Below are positions 54,369 to 63,765 of a stretch of 64,000 nt of DNA, piece after piece. The stretch lies in contig NZ_AP018907.1 in NCBI RefSeq assembly GCF_003966715.1, positions 3,832,001-3,896,000 on the forward strand. Reading direction: 5' to 3'. The DNA is from Blastochloris tepida. GTDB lineage: Bacteria; Pseudomonadota; Alphaproteobacteria; Rhizobiales; Xanthobacteraceae. Below the pieces are notes generated by a model, which saw only the letters and a program-made list of their open reading frames with translations, ran no database searches and had not been told where the DNA came from. Numbering within the stretch: position 1 is the first letter of the stretch; each line of letters begins with the position of its first letter. Position numbers and translations under genes: made by a program.

Positions 54369-55993
54369 CCCACCCCCTCCTCACCGTCGAAGACCTGTCC
54401 GTCGCCTTCCGGCAGGGGGCGCGCGAGACGCTGGCGGTCGACCGCATCTCCTTCACCGTCAACAAGGGCGAGACGGTCGCGCTGGTCGGCGAATCGGGCT
54501 CGGGCAAGTCGGTCTCGGCGCTGTCGATCCTGAAGCTCCTGCCCTATCCGGCCGCCTTCCACCCCTCGGGCCGTGTGCGCTTCAAGGGCGAGGACCTGCT
54601 CGACCTCGCCGAGCGCGACATCCGGCGGGTGCGCGGCGACGACATCACCATGGTGTTTCAGGAGCCGATGAGCTCGCTCAACCCGCTCCACACCATCGAG
54701 AAGCAGATCGGCGAGATCATCGAGATGCACCGGCCCCTGCGCGGCGCCGCGGTGCGGGCGCGCATCCTCGAGCTTCTCGCCCAGGTCGGCATTCCCGATC
54801 CGGCGACGCGGCTCGGCAGCTATCCACACCAGCTCTCGGGCGGCCAGCGCCAGCGGGTGATGATCGCCATGGCGCTCGCCAACGAGCCCGACCTCTTGAT
54901 CGCCGACGAGCCGACCACCGCGCTCGACGTCACGGTGCAGGCCCAGATCCTCACTTTGCTGAAGGAGTTGCAGGCGCGGCTCGGCATGGCGATCCTGTTT
55001 ATCACCCACGATCTCGGCATCGTGAAGAAGATCGCCGACCGGGTGTGCGTGATGAACCGGGGCAGGATCGTCGAGCAGGGGCCGGTCGCGCGCGTCTTCG
55101 AGGCGCCCGAGCACCCCTATACCAGGGCGCTGATGGCGGCCGAGCCCAAGGGCGAGCCGGCGCCGCCCCGGCCCGAGGCGCCGGTGGTGGTGGAGACACG
55201 GGATCTCAAGGTGTGGTTCCCGATCCGGCGCGGCGTGCTGCGGCGCACGGTCGGCCACATCAAGGCGGTGGACGGGGTGTCGCTCGCCATCCGCAAGGGC
55301 GAAACGCTGGGCGTGGTCGGCGAATCGGGCTCGGGCAAGACCACGCTCGGCCTCGCCATCCTGCGGCTGATCTCCTCCGACGGCCCGATCGTGTTCATGG
55401 GCGCGCCGGTGCAGGGTCTCGGCTTCAAGGAGATGCGGCCGCACCGGCGCAACATGCAGATCGTGTTCCAGGACCCTTACGGCTCGCTGAGCCCGCGCAT
55501 GTCGGTCGAGGACATCATTGCCGAGGGGCTGCTCGTCCATCAGCCCAAGCTCACCGAGGCCGAGCGGGCGGCGCGGGTGGTGGCGGCGCTTGAGGATGTC
55601 GGGCTCGACCCGGAGACGCGGTTCCGCTACCCGCACGAATTCTCCGGCGGCCAGCGCCAGCGCATCGCGGTGGCCCGCGCCATGGTGCTGGAGCCGTCCT
55701 TCGTGGTGCTGGACGAGCCGACCAGCGCGCTCGACATGCTGGTGCAGGCCCAGATCGTTGATCTGCTGCGCGACCTGCAGCGGCGGCGCGACCTCACCTT
55801 CCTGTTCATCTCGCACGACCTCAAGGTGGTGGCGGCGCTGGCCAGCCGCCTCTTGGTGATGAAGGCGGGCAAGGTGGTGGAGGAGGGGCCGGCCGAGCGG
55901 CTGTTCCGGGCGCCCGAGACCCCCTACACGCGGGCGCTGTTCGCCGCCGCCTTCGCGCTGGAGACCGCCGGGGAGGGCGCCGCCAGCCAGTGA
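54365..55993 (+). CDS. yejF: Peptide ABC transporter ATPase YejF (fused double ATPase)
   Basis: A 542-residue protein with two ABC domains. Domain 1: Walker [10 protein letters not shown] (the usual S/T after K is S), signature LSGGQRQR, Walker [13 protein letters not shown]. Domain 2 (from about 280): [29 protein letters not shown]. It powers YejBE. The ATG lies within the stop codon of the PIN gene, so yejF translation may now depend on ribosomes terminating there or re-initiating. Confidence 0.94.
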   Translation: MTHPLLTVEDLSVAFRQGARETLAVDRISFTVNKGETVALVGESGSGKSVSALSILKLLPYPAAFHPSGRVRFKGEDLLDLAERDIRRVRGDDITMVFQEPMSSLNPLHTIEKQIGEIIEMHRPLRGAAVRARILELLAQVGIPDPATRLGSYPHQLSGGQRQRVMIAMALANEPDLLIADEPTTALDVTVQAQILTLLKELQARLGMAILFITHDLGIVKKIADRVCVMNRGRIVEQGPVARVFEAPEHPYTRALMAAEPKGEPAPPRPEAPVVVETRDLKVWFPIRRGVLRRTVGHIKAVDGVSLAIRKGETLGVVGESGSGKTTLGLAILRLISSDGPIVFMGAPVQGLGFKEMRPHRRNMQIVFQDPYGSLSPRMSVEDIIAEGLLVHQPKLTEAERAARVVAALEDVGLDPETRFRYPHEFSGGQRQRIAVARAMVLEPSFVVLDEPTSALDMLVQAQIVDLLRDLQRRRDLTFLFISHDLKVVAALASRLLVMKAGKVVEEGPAERLFRAPETPYTRALFAAAFALETAGEGAASQ

Positions 55994-56115
55994 TACGGTT
56001 TCCGGCTGATCAAGCCTTCGAGCCGTATTCCGGTCGCCGAAAATCCCGTTATCGAACAAGGGATTTTCGGCGAGACCGTTTCCGGTATCCCGAAGGGATC
56101 AACCGGAAACGGTAT
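55993..56115. repeat. Composite palindromic repeat (A-B-A), second copy
   Basis: ATACGGTTTCCGG (55993-56005) and CCGGAAACGGTAT (56103-56115) enclose the hairpin GCCGAAAATCCC (56036-56047) / GGGATTTTCGGC (56060-56071) and another half A unit. The layout matches 45131-45266. It begins at the last base of the yejF stop codon and separates it from the convergent HIT gene. Confidence 0.8.
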
Positions 56116-56136
56116 GAGGTCCGCCCCGCCGAAAAA

Positions 56137-56550
56137 TCACACCGCGAGGCTCGCTCGCAGCGACTTCACCAGCGATTCGCGGGCTTCGGCGGCGTAGGGT
56201 ACCCGCACGCCCTTGCCCCACACCGGGTCCGGCCAGGCCGCGTCGCCGCGGAAGCGGGCGATGACGTGAACGTGAAGCTGCGGTACCTGGTTGCCCAGCG
56301 TCGCCACATTGAGCTTGGTGCAGCCGGTGGTCTCCTTGAGCGCGCTCGATGCGGCGGCGATCTCCTCGATCAGCACCGCCCGGTCGGCCGGCGCGATGTC
56401 GATCAGGTCGACGACGCCGGCAAGGCGCGGAATCAGCAGGAGCCAGGGGAAGCGGGCATCGTCGACCAGCCGCACCACGGACAGCGGCAGGTCGGCCAGC
56501 GGAACGCTGCCCTGCTCAAGGCGCGCATCCATCGCGAAAGAAAGCGTCAT
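56137..56550 (-). CDS. HIT-family protein
   Basis: A 137-residue nucleotide-binding protein of the histidine triad superfamily. The C-terminal motif is QLHVHVIARF: two of the three triad histidines are present and the first is Gln, a variant common in this alphaproteobacterial group. Such proteins hydrolyse or bind nucleotide phosphoramidates or dinucleoside polyphosphates; the substrate is unknown. It starts at the ATG at 56550 and is divergent from the gene at 56658. Confidence 0.8.
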   Translation of the reverse strand: MTLSFAMDARLEQGSVPLADLPLSVVRLVDDARFPWLLLIPRLAGVVDLIDIAPADRAVLIEEIAAASSALKETTGCTKLNVATLGNQVPQLHVHVIARFRGDAAWPDPVWGKGVRVPYAAEARESLVKSLRASLAV

Positions 56551-56657
56551 GGGACTATCCTTCGAACCTTGCCTTCGAACCTTGTCGTTAGAATTTGTGA
56601 CTAAGACGCATGAAACCAGCCCGGTCTGGGGCCGTTGTGAGACAGGGAAGCTCATTC

Positions 56658-57197
56658 ATGCGCCACGGTGAACCTCCGATGAAACACGATAGGGATCGGC
56701 AGCGGTTCGATCGCCGCCGGCTGCTGGCCGGGGCGGTGCTGGCCGGCGCCCTCTTCGCCGGCTGGGGGCCGGGTGCGCTGCGGCCGGCCCAGGCCGCCTC
56801 GTCCGACGATCCGGTCGCACTGGTGCGAAGCGTCTACACCAAGGCGGAGGCGAACGGCCTGCCCGAGCGGGATTTCGTGGCGCTGCTCAGCGCCGACCTG
56901 CGGCGGCTGTGGCAGGCGCGGGCCAAGCCGGTCGGCCTCGCCGAGGCCGAGCGGCTGCGGGCGGCGGTGTTCGGCCCCGGTGCCGGAAGCGACCTTGCGG
57001 TGAAGCGCGTCACCAATATTCCGGGCCTGCCGAAGGAGCGCATGGTCGCGGTCGAGTTCCTGATGGGCAGCGAGCCGCGGCAGGTGTTCGTCCACCTCGC
57101 GCCGGCCGATGGCGGCTGGACCATCATCAACATCATCTACGACCAGGGCGACGACTTCCGCCGCATCGCCGAGCAGGGCTCGCGGACGGCGAGCTGA
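56658..57197 (+). CDS. Exported protein of unknown function (Tat-like signal)
   Basis: A 179-residue protein. GGGAAG lies 8 bases before the ATG at 56658; a second ATG at 56679 is possible. The N-terminus has a twin-arginine-like signal (RRRLLAGAVLAGALFAGW). The mature part (SSDDPVALVRSVYTKAEANG, later VAVEFLMGSEPRQVFVHL and GGWTIINIIYD) looks like a small alpha/beta fold resembling DUF3828/NTF2-like proteins, which is only a tentative match. No function is proposed. Confidence 0.6.
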   Translation: MRHGEPPMKHDRDRQRFDRRRLLAGAVLAGALFAGWGPGALRPAQAASSDDPVALVRSVYTKAEANGLPERDFVALLSADLRRLWQARAKPVGLAEAERLRAAVFGPGAGSDLAVKRVTNIPGLPKERMVAVEFLMGSEPRQVFVHLAPADGGWTIINIIYDQGDDFRRIAEQGSRTAS

Positions 57198-57278
57198 GGG
57201 CGCGAGGCCGGGGATATCCGGACAGTCCCGATCATCTGCCGGCTTGCCATCGCGGCGCGGGCAGACGATATAGGGGCC

Positions 57279-57374
57279 GGGAGGTTGGCGGTGGACGGAC
57301 CACTCGCCAACCGGGTCAGGTCCGGAAGGAAGCAGCCCTAACGAGACCGGGCCGGGTCGCTCGTCCAACCTCCC
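57279..57374 (+). ncRNA. ffs: Signal recognition particle RNA (4.5S, small bacterial type)
   Basis: A 96-base hairpin RNA. The ends pair exactly (GGGAGGTTGG at 57279-57288 with CCAACCTCCC at 57365-57374). The apical core GTCAGGTCCGGAAGGAAGCAGCCC is the conserved Ffh-binding loop with the GGAA tetraloop. It binds Ffh to target membrane proteins to the translocon. The position just upstream of dnaX is the usual alphaproteobacterial arrangement. Confidence 0.95.
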
Positions 57375-57557
57375 ACTTTCGACCAGTCGCCCAAGACCTG
57401 CGGCCAGTCGCCTGAGAGCTGCCGCTCGAAAGAGCCGTTGCTGCTCGAACGAGATTTGGCACGAGAAAGAGATTTGCCGCTCGCGCTGGACCTGCCGCTC
57501 GCCAGCGCCGGTTCGTTCCCGTGAGGCCGCGAGCGCCGACGAGGCCGCTTCCCCGCG

Positions 57558-59396
57558 ATGACCGACGCGACCCCGCTTCCCCTCCCGGCGCACGGCCAGG
57601 CCCCCGCCGGGCCGGAGACGGCGTTGCAGGCGGGCGTGCCGCCGCCGGCCGCCGCCGGCTACCGGGTGCTGGCCCGCAAGTACCGCCCGCAGCGCTTCGA
57701 GGATCTGATCGGCCAGGAGGCGATGGTCCGCACCATCGGCAATGCCTTCTCGACCGGCCGCATTCCCCAGGCGTGGATCCTCACCGGCGTGCGCGGCGTC
57801 GGCAAGACCACCACCGCGCGTATCCTCGCCCGCGCCCTGAACTATGAGGCGCCGGGCGTCACCGGCCCGACCATCGAGCTTCCCGCCGAGGGCGTGCATT
57901 GCCGCGCCATCATGGAGAGCCGGCACGTCGACGTGATCGAGATCGACGCCGCCTCCCACAATGGGGTCGCCGACATCCGCGAGCTCACCGACAATTCGCG
58001 CTACCGGCCGGTCTCGGCGCGCATGAAGGTCTATATCGTCGACGAGGTGCATATGCTCTCGACGGCGGCCTTCAACGCGCTCCTGAAGACGCTGGAAGAG
58101 CCGCCCGAGCACGTGAAGTTCATCTTCGCCACCACCGAGATCCGCAAGGTTCCGGTGACGGTGCTGTCGCGCTGCCAGCGCTTCGACCTGCGCCGCATCG
58201 AGGGCGGCGTGCTGGTGCGCCATCTCGCCGGCATCTGCGACAAGGAGGGCGTCGCCGCAGAGCCCGAGGCGCTGGCGGTGATCGCCCGCGCCGCCGAAGG
58301 CTCGGTGCGCGATTCGCTGTCGCTGCTCGATCAGGCGATCGCCCACGGCGCCGGCCGCATCGAGGCGGAAGCGGTGCGCACCATGCTGGGGCTCGCCGAC
58401 CGCGCCCGCATCATCGACCTCTACGAGGCGCTGATGCGCGGCAACATGGCGGCCGCCTTGAGCGAGTTCCGCGCCCAGTACGATGCCGGCGCCGACCCGG
58501 CGTCGATCCTGGTCGATCTCGCCGACTTCACCCACCTCGTCACCCGCGTGAAGATCGTGCCGGCGGTGGCCGACGATCCGGCGCTGGTCGAGGCCGAGCG
58601 CCGGGCCGCCCGGGAGCTTGCCGGCGCGCTGTCGATGCGGGTGCTGGGGCGGGCCTGGCAGATGCTGTCGAAGGGCATCGCCGAGGTGAACGCCGCGGCC
58701 CGGCCGGTGCAGGCGGCCGAGATGGTGCTGGTGCGCATCGCCTATGCCGCCGACCTGCCGACGCCGGACGAGGCGCTGCGCAGGCTCGCCGAGCTTGCCA
58801 ATGGAAATGCTGCGCCATCCCTGTCGGCGGGGCCCAATGGCGGGGCGCGCGCCCAGCTCGTCGCCCCAGTCGGCGGCTCGATCGGCGGTCCGGTGGCGAG
58901 CGCGCTGGCGCGGCCTTCGCCGCAGGCAGAGGCGGGGATACGCCTCGAGACGTTCGAGGAGCTGGTGGCGCTGGCGGCAAGCCGCCGCGACATCCTGCTC
59001 AAGACCCAGCTCGAGACCGGGGTGCGGCTGGTCGCCTTCCAGGACGGGCGGCTGGAGATCGCGCTGGCCGGCGCCTCGCCGTCGATCATCGCCGAACTGG
59101 GCGAGAAGCTGAGGACGTGGACCGGGCGGCGCTGGGTGGTGACGCTGTCGCGCGAGGGCGGCGGCCAGACGCTCGCCGAGAAGCGCGCGGCCGAGCATGC
59201 GCGGATGCGCCACGACATCAGCGCCCACCCGGCGGTGCGCGCGGTGATGGAACACTTTCCCGGCGCGGAGATCGTCGAGGTGCGGCGGTTGGCCCCCGAA
59301 CCGCCGGCCCCCGGCGACGGACCGGACGGCAGGGACCCCGACGACATGGGCCTCGACGGCCCGTTCGCCGACCCCGACGAGGACGACGCGTTCTGA
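57558..59396 (+). CDS. dnaX: DNA polymerase III subunit gamma/tau
   Basis: A 612-residue clamp-loader ATPase. Walker A is GVRGVGKTTT, Walker B/sensor region VDEVHMLS, sensor 1 FATTEIRKVP, SRC motif LSRCQRFDLRR. The zinc module between Walker A and B keeps only one of the four usual cysteines (HCRAI), as is common in alphaproteobacterial DnaX. A tau-like C-terminal domain follows (from about 400). The start ATG has a weak ribosome site. ybaB and recR follow. Confidence 0.95.
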   Translation: MTDATPLPLPAHGQAPAGPETALQAGVPPPAAAGYRVLARKYRPQRFEDLIGQEAMVRTIGNAFSTGRIPQAWILTGVRGVGKTTTARILARALNYEAPGVTGPTIELPAEGVHCRAIMESRHVDVIEIDAASHNGVADIRELTDNSRYRPVSARMKVYIVDEVHMLSTAAFNALLKTLEEPPEHVKFIFATTEIRKVPVTVLSRCQRFDLRRIEGGVLVRHLAGICDKEGVAAEPEALAVIARAAEGSVRDSLSLLDQAIAHGAGRIEAEAVRTMLGLADRARIIDLYEALMRGNMAAALSEFRAQYDAGADPASILVDLADFTHLVTRVKIVPAVADDPALVEAERRAARELAGALSMRVLGRAWQMLSKGIAEVNAAARPVQAAEMVLVRIAYAADLPTPDEALRRLAELANGNAAPSLSAGPNGGARAQLVAPVGGSIGGPVASALARPSPQAEAGIRLETFEELVALAASRRDILLKTQLETGVRLVAFQDGRLEIALAGASPSIIAELGEKLRTWTGRRWVVTLSREGGGQTLAEKRAAEHARMRHDISAHPAVRAVMEHFPGAEIVEVRRLAPEPPAPGDGPDGRDPDDMGLDGPFADPDEDDAF

Positions 59397-59453
59397 CGGA
59401 CGCCGGAGCCTGAGACGAAGACCCGAGATCAACGAGCAGCAAGAGGGGACGAC

Positions 59454-59771
59454 ATGGATATCATGGGAATGATGGGCAAGGCCAAGCAACTCCAGGCCAA
59501 GCTCGAGGCGCTGCAGGCCGAGATGGACACCATCGAGGTCGACGGATCGTCCGGCGGCGGGCTGGTGACCTGCCGCACCACCGCCAAGGGCGAGTTGCGG
59601 GCGCTGTCGATCGACCCCAGCCTGCTCAAGCCCGAGGAGAAGGAAGTCGTCGAGGATCTGGTCATTGCCGCGATCGCCGATGCCCGCAAGAAGGGCGAGG
59701 CGGCGATGGCCGAGAAGGTGTCGGCGCTGGCCGGCGGCCTGCCGCTGCCTCCCGGCATGAAGCTGTTCTGA
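59454..59771 (+). CDS. ybaB: YbaB/EbfC family nucleoid-associated protein
   Basis: A 105-residue DNA-binding protein with the family start [24 protein letters not shown] helix, central [20 protein letters not shown] strand segment and a C-terminal [17 protein letters not shown] lies before the ATG. It forms a tweezer-like dimer that binds DNA. It is conserved between dnaX and recR. Confidence 0.95.
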   Translation: MDIMGMMGKAKQLQAKLEALQAEMDTIEVDGSSGGGLVTCRTTAKGELRALSIDPSLLKPEEKEVVEDLVIAAIADARKKGEAAMAEKVSALAGGLPLPPGMKLF

Positions 59772-59778
59772 ACAGCAA

Positions 59779-59950
59779 CCGGTCGTCCCCGGCGAGCACC
59801 GCGAAGCGGTGCGAGGGAAGGGGACCCAAGGACCATGATGTCTCGGGTGGGGCTGAGCGGCCGCCTTTGCGACGAGCGTTGTGTTTTTCTGCGGCGTGGT
59901 TCTTGGGTTCCCTTCCCGACCGCCTGACGGCGGTCGCCGGGAACGACCGG
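59779..59950. repeat. Large imperfect inverted repeat between ybaB and recR
   Basis: Arms of about 52 bases (59779-59835 and 59899-59950) are reverse complements with a few mismatches: CCGGTCGTCCCCGGCGA and GGGAAGGGGACCCAAGGACC on the left match TCGCCGGGAACGACCGG and TTCTTGGGTTCCCTTCCC on the right. Each arm has its own small hairpin (gcaccgcgaagcggtgc; accgcctgacggcggt). The 334-base gap (59772-60105) holds nothing else recognisable. Confidence 0.75.
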
Positions 59951-60105
59951 TGGCGTCTCCGCGCCGACTTCTCCAGCGGCTGCAAGATGTGGATTCCGGG
60001 CGACCCATTCGGGATCCCGGAGAGGCTCTCGCCAAGAGCATCTGTCTGTTGTGGTTGACGACCGCTCCGCGTTGGCGCCGCAAAACCCTTGAACATTATC
60101 CCCCG

Positions 60106-60708
60106 ATGCCTGCTGCCGCCGGTCCCGAGATCGAACGTCTGGTCCAGCTCCTGGCCCGCCTGCCGGGGCTCGGGCCGCGCTCGGCGCGACGCGCCGTGCT
60201 GCATCTGATCAAGAAGCGCGAGCAGCTGATGGCGCCGCTCGCCACCGCGCTCGATGACGCGCTGGCCAAGGTCTCGGTCTGCCGCATCTGCGGCAATATC
60301 GACTCGGTCAATCCCTGCAGCGTCTGCGCCGACCCGCGGCGCGATCCGAGCCTGCTGGTGGTGGTCGAGGACGTCGCCGACCTGTGGGCGCTGGAGCGGG
60401 CCTCGGTGATCCAGGCGCGCTACCATGTGCTGGGCGGCACGCTTTCGCCGCTCGACGGCGTCGGGCCGGACGACCTCAATCTCGCCGGTCTCGTCGGGCG
60501 GGTGACGGGGAGCGATGTGCGCGAGGTGATTCTGGCGCTCGACGCCACCGTCGACGGCCAGACCACCGCCCATTACGTCACCGACCTGCTGCGCCCCACC
60601 GGCGTCAAGGTCTCGCGCCTCGCCCATGGCGTACCGGTCGGCGGCGAGCTCGATTATCTCGACGAGGGCACGCTGGCCCAGGCGCTGCGCGCCCGCACGC
60701 CGGCGTGA
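60106..60708 (+). CDS. recR: Recombination mediator protein RecR
   Basis: A 200-residue protein, the family's normal length, from the ATG at 60106. An N-terminal HhH motif ([20 protein letters not shown]), a four-cysteine zinc finger ([16 protein letters not shown]) and a Toprim domain ([15 protein letters not shown]) are present, with the C-terminal [20 protein letters not shown]. It acts with RecF/RecO to load RecA on gapped DNA. The long upstream extension of the frame translates the inverted repeat and is rejected. Confidence 0.96.
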   Translation: MPAAAGPEIERLVQLLARLPGLGPRSARRAVLHLIKKREQLMAPLATALDDALAKVSVCRICGNIDSVNPCSVCADPRRDPSLLVVVEDVADLWALERASVIQARYHVLGGTLSPLDGVGPDDLNLAGLVGRVTGSDVREVILALDATVDGQTTAHYVTDLLRPTGVKVSRLAHGVPVGGELDYLDEGTLAQALRARTPA

Positions 60709-60721
60709 GGCCTGCGCCTTC

Positions 60722-62071
60722 CTACTTTGCCTTGGCCCGGTCGGCCTGATCGAGTCCGGCGAAATGGCCGCGCACCTGCAGGACGGCCAGCAGCACGAGA
60801 CCGGGCACCGCGGCGAGCGACGACAGCGCGAAGAACATCGGCCAGCCGGTCGCCTCTGCCACATAGCCGGCGCCGGCCGAGAGATACGTCCGCCCCACCG
60901 CGGCGAGCGCGGTCAGGAGCGCGTACTGGGTTGCGGTGTGGGCCGGGCTCCAGCACAGCGCCGACAGATAGGCGACGAAGATCACCGTGCCGATGGCGCC
61001 GGCGAAATTCTCGGCGATGATCGCCGCGGACAGCGCCCACAGATTGGTGCCGGCGAAGGCGAGCCCCACGAACACCAGATTCGAGACCATCTGCAGCAGC
61101 GCGCCGACCCACAGCGCGGTGGCGAGCGGCAGCGCGCGGGCGATGAAGCCGCCGGCAAAGCCGCCGATGAGGGTCGCCGCCAGCCCGACGCCCTTGACGA
61201 TGGCGGCGTATTCGTCGCGCGTGAAGCCGAGGTCGATGACGAAGGGCGCGGTCATGGTGCCGGCGAAGGCATCGCAGAACTTGAACAGCACCACGAAGGC
61301 CAGCACGGCGACCGCCAGATCGCGGGTCAGGAACTCGGAGAAGGCGCCGGCCGCGGCCTTGGCCACCCGCACCAGCGCGCCGTCGCCGGCCTGCTGGCGG
61401 ATGGCCTCGGCCGAGCGATCGGGCTCGGTGGCGAGAAGCGTGGTGACGAGGCCCGCCGCCATCAGCGCCGCCATGGCGAGATAGCCGGCGGTCCAGGCGC
61501 CGGCCCGGTCGAAGCCGTAACGCTCGAAGCCGGTGACCAGGAACAGGGCGCCGGCGGTCGAGGCGAGCATGCCGAGCCGGTAGGCGGCGACATAGCTCGC
61601 CATGCCGGCGGCCTGCTCGCGCTCGTCGAGGCTCTCGACACGGAAGGCGTCGATGACGATGTCCTGGGTGGCCGAGGCGGCGGCGACCAGGAGCGCGCCG
61701 AACGCCACCGCCCAGGGCGAGACGGCGGGATCGCGGGTGGCGAGCAGCACGATGGCGCCGATCAGCAGGATCTGGGAAAAGATCAGCCAGCCGCGCCGCC
61801 GGCCGAGCAGGCGCGACAGCACCGGCACGTTCAGCGCGTCCACCACCGGCGCCCACAGGAACTTGACCGTGTAGGGCGTGCCGACCAACGCGAACAGGCC
61901 GATGGTGCCGAGATCGACATTGGCCTCGCGCATCCACACCAGCAGCGTCGAGCCGGACAGCGCCAGCGGCAGGCCGGAGGCGAAGCCGAGAAACAGCACG
62001 ATGAGCACGCGCGGCCGCAGATAGACGGCGAGCGTGTCCATCCAGTCGGCGTGGGACGGGGTGGCGGTCAT
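60722..62071 (-). CDS. ampG: AmpG-like muropeptide/MFS permease
   Basis: A 449-residue transporter with twelve to fourteen hydrophobic helices. The N-terminus (VLIVLFLGFASGLPLALSGSTLLVWM, split by a helix break) and SATQDIVIDAFRVE segment are hallmarks of the AmpG branch, which imports anhydro-muropeptides for cell-wall recycling. It starts at the ATG at 62071; upstream in-frame sequence is non-coding in character. It converges on recR with a 13-base gap. Confidence 0.85.
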   Translation of the reverse strand: MTATPSHADWMDTLAVYLRPRVLIVLFLGFASGLPLALSGSTLLVWMREANVDLGTIGLFALVGTPYTVKFLWAPVVDALNVPVLSRLLGRRRGWLIFSQILLIGAIVLLATRDPAVSPWAVAFGALLVAAASATQDIVIDAFRVESLDEREQAAGMASYVAAYRLGMLASTAGALFLVTGFERYGFDRAGAWTAGYLAMAALMAAGLVTTLLATEPDRSAEAIRQQAGDGALVRVAKAAAGAFSEFLTRDLAVAVLAFVVLFKFCDAFAGTMTAPFVIDLGFTRDEYAAIVKGVGLAATLIGGFAGGFIARALPLATALWVGALLQMVSNLVFVGLAFAGTNLWALSAAIIAENFAGAIGTVIFVAYLSALCWSPAHTATQYALLTALAAVGRTYLSAGAGYVAEATGWPMFFALSSLAAVPGLVLLAVLQVRGHFAGLDQADRAKAK

Positions 62072-62379
62072 GCGGCGGATCGCTGGTGCGCCGCAGGGCG
62101 CGGCGGGTGACGGGAGCCGGCAGTCTGGCGATTCGCGCGGCTCGCGCAAATCCGTTTCGGCAGCGGCGTCCGCGCTCGGGGCGCCGGCAGCGCGCGGGGC
62201 ATCGCGCCTGGGCCGGCGGGAGACGGAATGGTCGCGGATGCAACCAAAGGCTTTGCGGCAGTGCACGATGCGGCGGCGGTTCGCCCCGGCCGGCGGGACG
62301 CTGCCGGAGCGGCGCGGTGACACCATGATACCGCGCGAAGCTGCCGGGGCTGTTCCGAACAGAACGGGAACGTTTCGGC

Positions 62380-62490
62380 AAAAAGAGAGGCCGGTACGGC
62401 GTCATCCGATGACGAAGCGCGTACCGGCCTTTGAGTCTCGGGAAGACCACGGTGCAACTCGACGACAGACGGACAAGACGCGATCTTGAA
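62380..62490 (-). ncRNA. Candidate small RNA with intrinsic terminator
   Basis: Read on the minus strand, a TTGACA -35-like hexamer (62519-62514) is followed, after about 30 bases, by a possible transcript containing a C/U-rich stretch (GGTCTTCCCGAG) and ending in a two-tier hairpin: AGGCCGGTACG pairs with CGTACCGGCCT (62430-62420 and 62398-62388), with GTCATC/GATGAC inside, then CTCTTTTT. No reading frame is needed. C/U-rich loops are typical of anti-Shine-Dalgarno small RNAs in Rhizobiales. The -10 element is weak, so the 5' end is uncertain. Confidence 0.5.
62382..62430 (-). terminator. Intrinsic terminator on the minus strand
   Basis: An 11-bp outer stem, an inner GTCATC/GATGAC stem and a CTCTTTTT tail in the minus-strand sense. 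On the plus strand the tail would be TTTGAG, much weaker. Confidence 0.7.
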
Positions 62491-62685
62491 TCGGCAGCGT
62501 CCGCCGGTCGCCGTGTCAACCAGGCGGGCGGATATGACCATGCGCGAGTGCAGTGCACATTGACATGAATCAGGCCGCCGCTACGGTCTAATGCCTACAC
62601 GCGATGCGGGTGGCCGGGCCTGGCGGCGGCAAAAGCGTTGGGCCCGTTCGTTGACCCGCCGGGTTCCATCGCCTATTTCGCCTGT

Positions 62686-63201
62686 ATGGCCATTCGCGAC
62701 ATTCTTGTTCTGCCCGATCCCCGGCTCAGGCTGACCTCGGCGCCCGTCGAGGCCGTCGACGACACCGTGCGGCGTCTCATCGACGACATGTTCGAGACCA
62801 TGTACGACGCGCCCGGCATCGGGCTGGCGGCGATCCAGGTCGGCGAGCCGCGCCGCATCGTCACCATCGATCCCGCCCGCAAGGGCGAGGAGAAGCGGCC
62901 GCTGGTGCTGATCAATCCGGAGGTGGTGTGGTCCTCGGAGGAGAAGCGCTGCCACGAGGAGGGCTGCCTGTCGATCCCGGACTATTATGAGACGGTCGAG
63001 CGGCCGGACCGGGTGCGGGTGCGTTTCCTCGACCGCACCGGCGCGCCGCAGGAGCAGGAGTTTTCCGGCATCCTCTCCACCTGCATCCAGCACGAGATCG
63101 ACCACCTCAATGGCGGCCTGTTCATCGACTACATCTCGCGCCTCAAGCGCGAGCGGGTGATGAAGAAGTTCACCAAACAGGCGCGCCGCGCCGCAGAGTG
63201 A
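62686..63201 (+). CDS. def: Peptide deformylase
   Basis: A 171-residue metalloenzyme removing the formyl group from nascent N-terminal Met. The three motifs are intact: [17 protein letters not shown] (metal-binding Cys) and QHEIDHLNG (HExxH). It starts at the ATG at 62686 ([13 protein letters not shown]), the standard N-terminus; a longer frame from 62638 has no ribosome site. No fmt gene follows; the next gene is a convergent MerR regulator. Confidence 0.96.
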   Translation: MAIRDILVLPDPRLRLTSAPVEAVDDTVRRLIDDMFETMYDAPGIGLAAIQVGEPRRIVTIDPARKGEEKRPLVLINPEVVWSSEEKRCHEEGCLSIPDYYETVERPDRVRVRFLDRTGAPQEQEFSGILSTCIQHEIDHLNGGLFIDYISRLKRERVMKKFTKQARRAAE

Positions 63202-63306
63202 TCAGAGCCACCGAATGATCAGTCGGTCGCACCGCGCCGCCGGGTGATGAGCCCGGCGCGCCGGTCGCGTGCAGCGGGAGGCCGGCCCTCGGGGCCGGAT
63301 GCCGCG

Positions 63307-63765
63307 TCAGTCCGCCGGGGTGAGACGGCCGGCGCTGCTGCAGAGCGGCAGGCTGCTGCGCAGCTCCGCAATCGCCTCGTCGATCTCCTGGCGCTGCTTC
63401 TCGAGCACGGCGATCTGCTGCAGGATCGTCTCCTGCGACAACGCCAGATTGGCGGCATCGTCGCGGCCCTCGTGCAGGGCGATCATCGCCTTGATCTCGG
63501 ACAGCGTGAATCCGTAGCGCTTGCCCTTGAGAATGAGGACCAGCCGGTTGCGGTCGGTGCCGCTGTAGAGGCGGGTCAGGCCTTCCCGCTTCGGGCTGAG
63601 CAGGCCCTTGTCTTCGTAAAAACGCAGCGCCCTTAAGGTTACGCCGAACTCCCGAGCGAGGTCGCCAATCGTGAAATAATCGGATCGATTCGCGATCTTG
63701 GTTTCGCTGTACCCTGTGCGTGCCTCGACGCCGCTTGCGGCGATTTCGTGCTCTTTCATCATCAT
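63307..63765 (-). CDS. MerR-family transcriptional regulator
   Basis: A 152-residue regulator. The winged helix (about 31-75) reads YFTIGDLAREFGVTLRALRF, YEDKGLLSPKR, then the wing with TRLYSGTDRNRLVLI, followed by a coiled-coil helix (about 105-140) for dimerisation. The C-terminus has a single cysteine (LPLCSSAG), not the metal-binding cysteine pattern of MerR or CueR. Three ATG codons stand in a row at the start, and GGGATG overlaps them. The target is unknown. AT-rich sequence upstream (63770-63800) is probably its promoter. Confidence 0.85.
   Translation of the reverse strand: MMMKEHEIAASGVEARTGYSETKIANRSDYFTIGDLAREFGVTLRALRFYEDKGLLSPKREGLTRLYSGTDRNRLVLILKGKRYGFTLSEIKAMIALHEGRDDAANLALSQETILQQIAVLEKQRQEIDEAIAELRSSLPLCSSAGRLTPAD

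Larger units (their letters stand above)
62072..62685. other. Gap between divergent ampG-like and def genes
   Basis: 614 bases without a credible protein gene. The left part carries the leader of the ampG-like gene. The right part holds the candidate small RNA at 62380-62490 and the def promoter. Confidence 0.55.

Noticed and set aside
57375..57557. Repeated 'ccgctcg' words after the SRP RNA as a further repeat array
   Set aside because: The words are short and irregularly spaced; they could be chance in GC-rich DNA.
56652..60083. A 1143-residue minus-strand frame over dnaX
   Set aside because: It overlaps the SRP RNA, dnaX and ybaB and has antisense-type composition.
60626..62110. A 494-residue plus-strand frame opposite the AmpG-like permease
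   Set aside because: Its sequence is Gly/Arg/Gln/His-rich without family resemblance, while the opposite strand encodes clear transporter helices.
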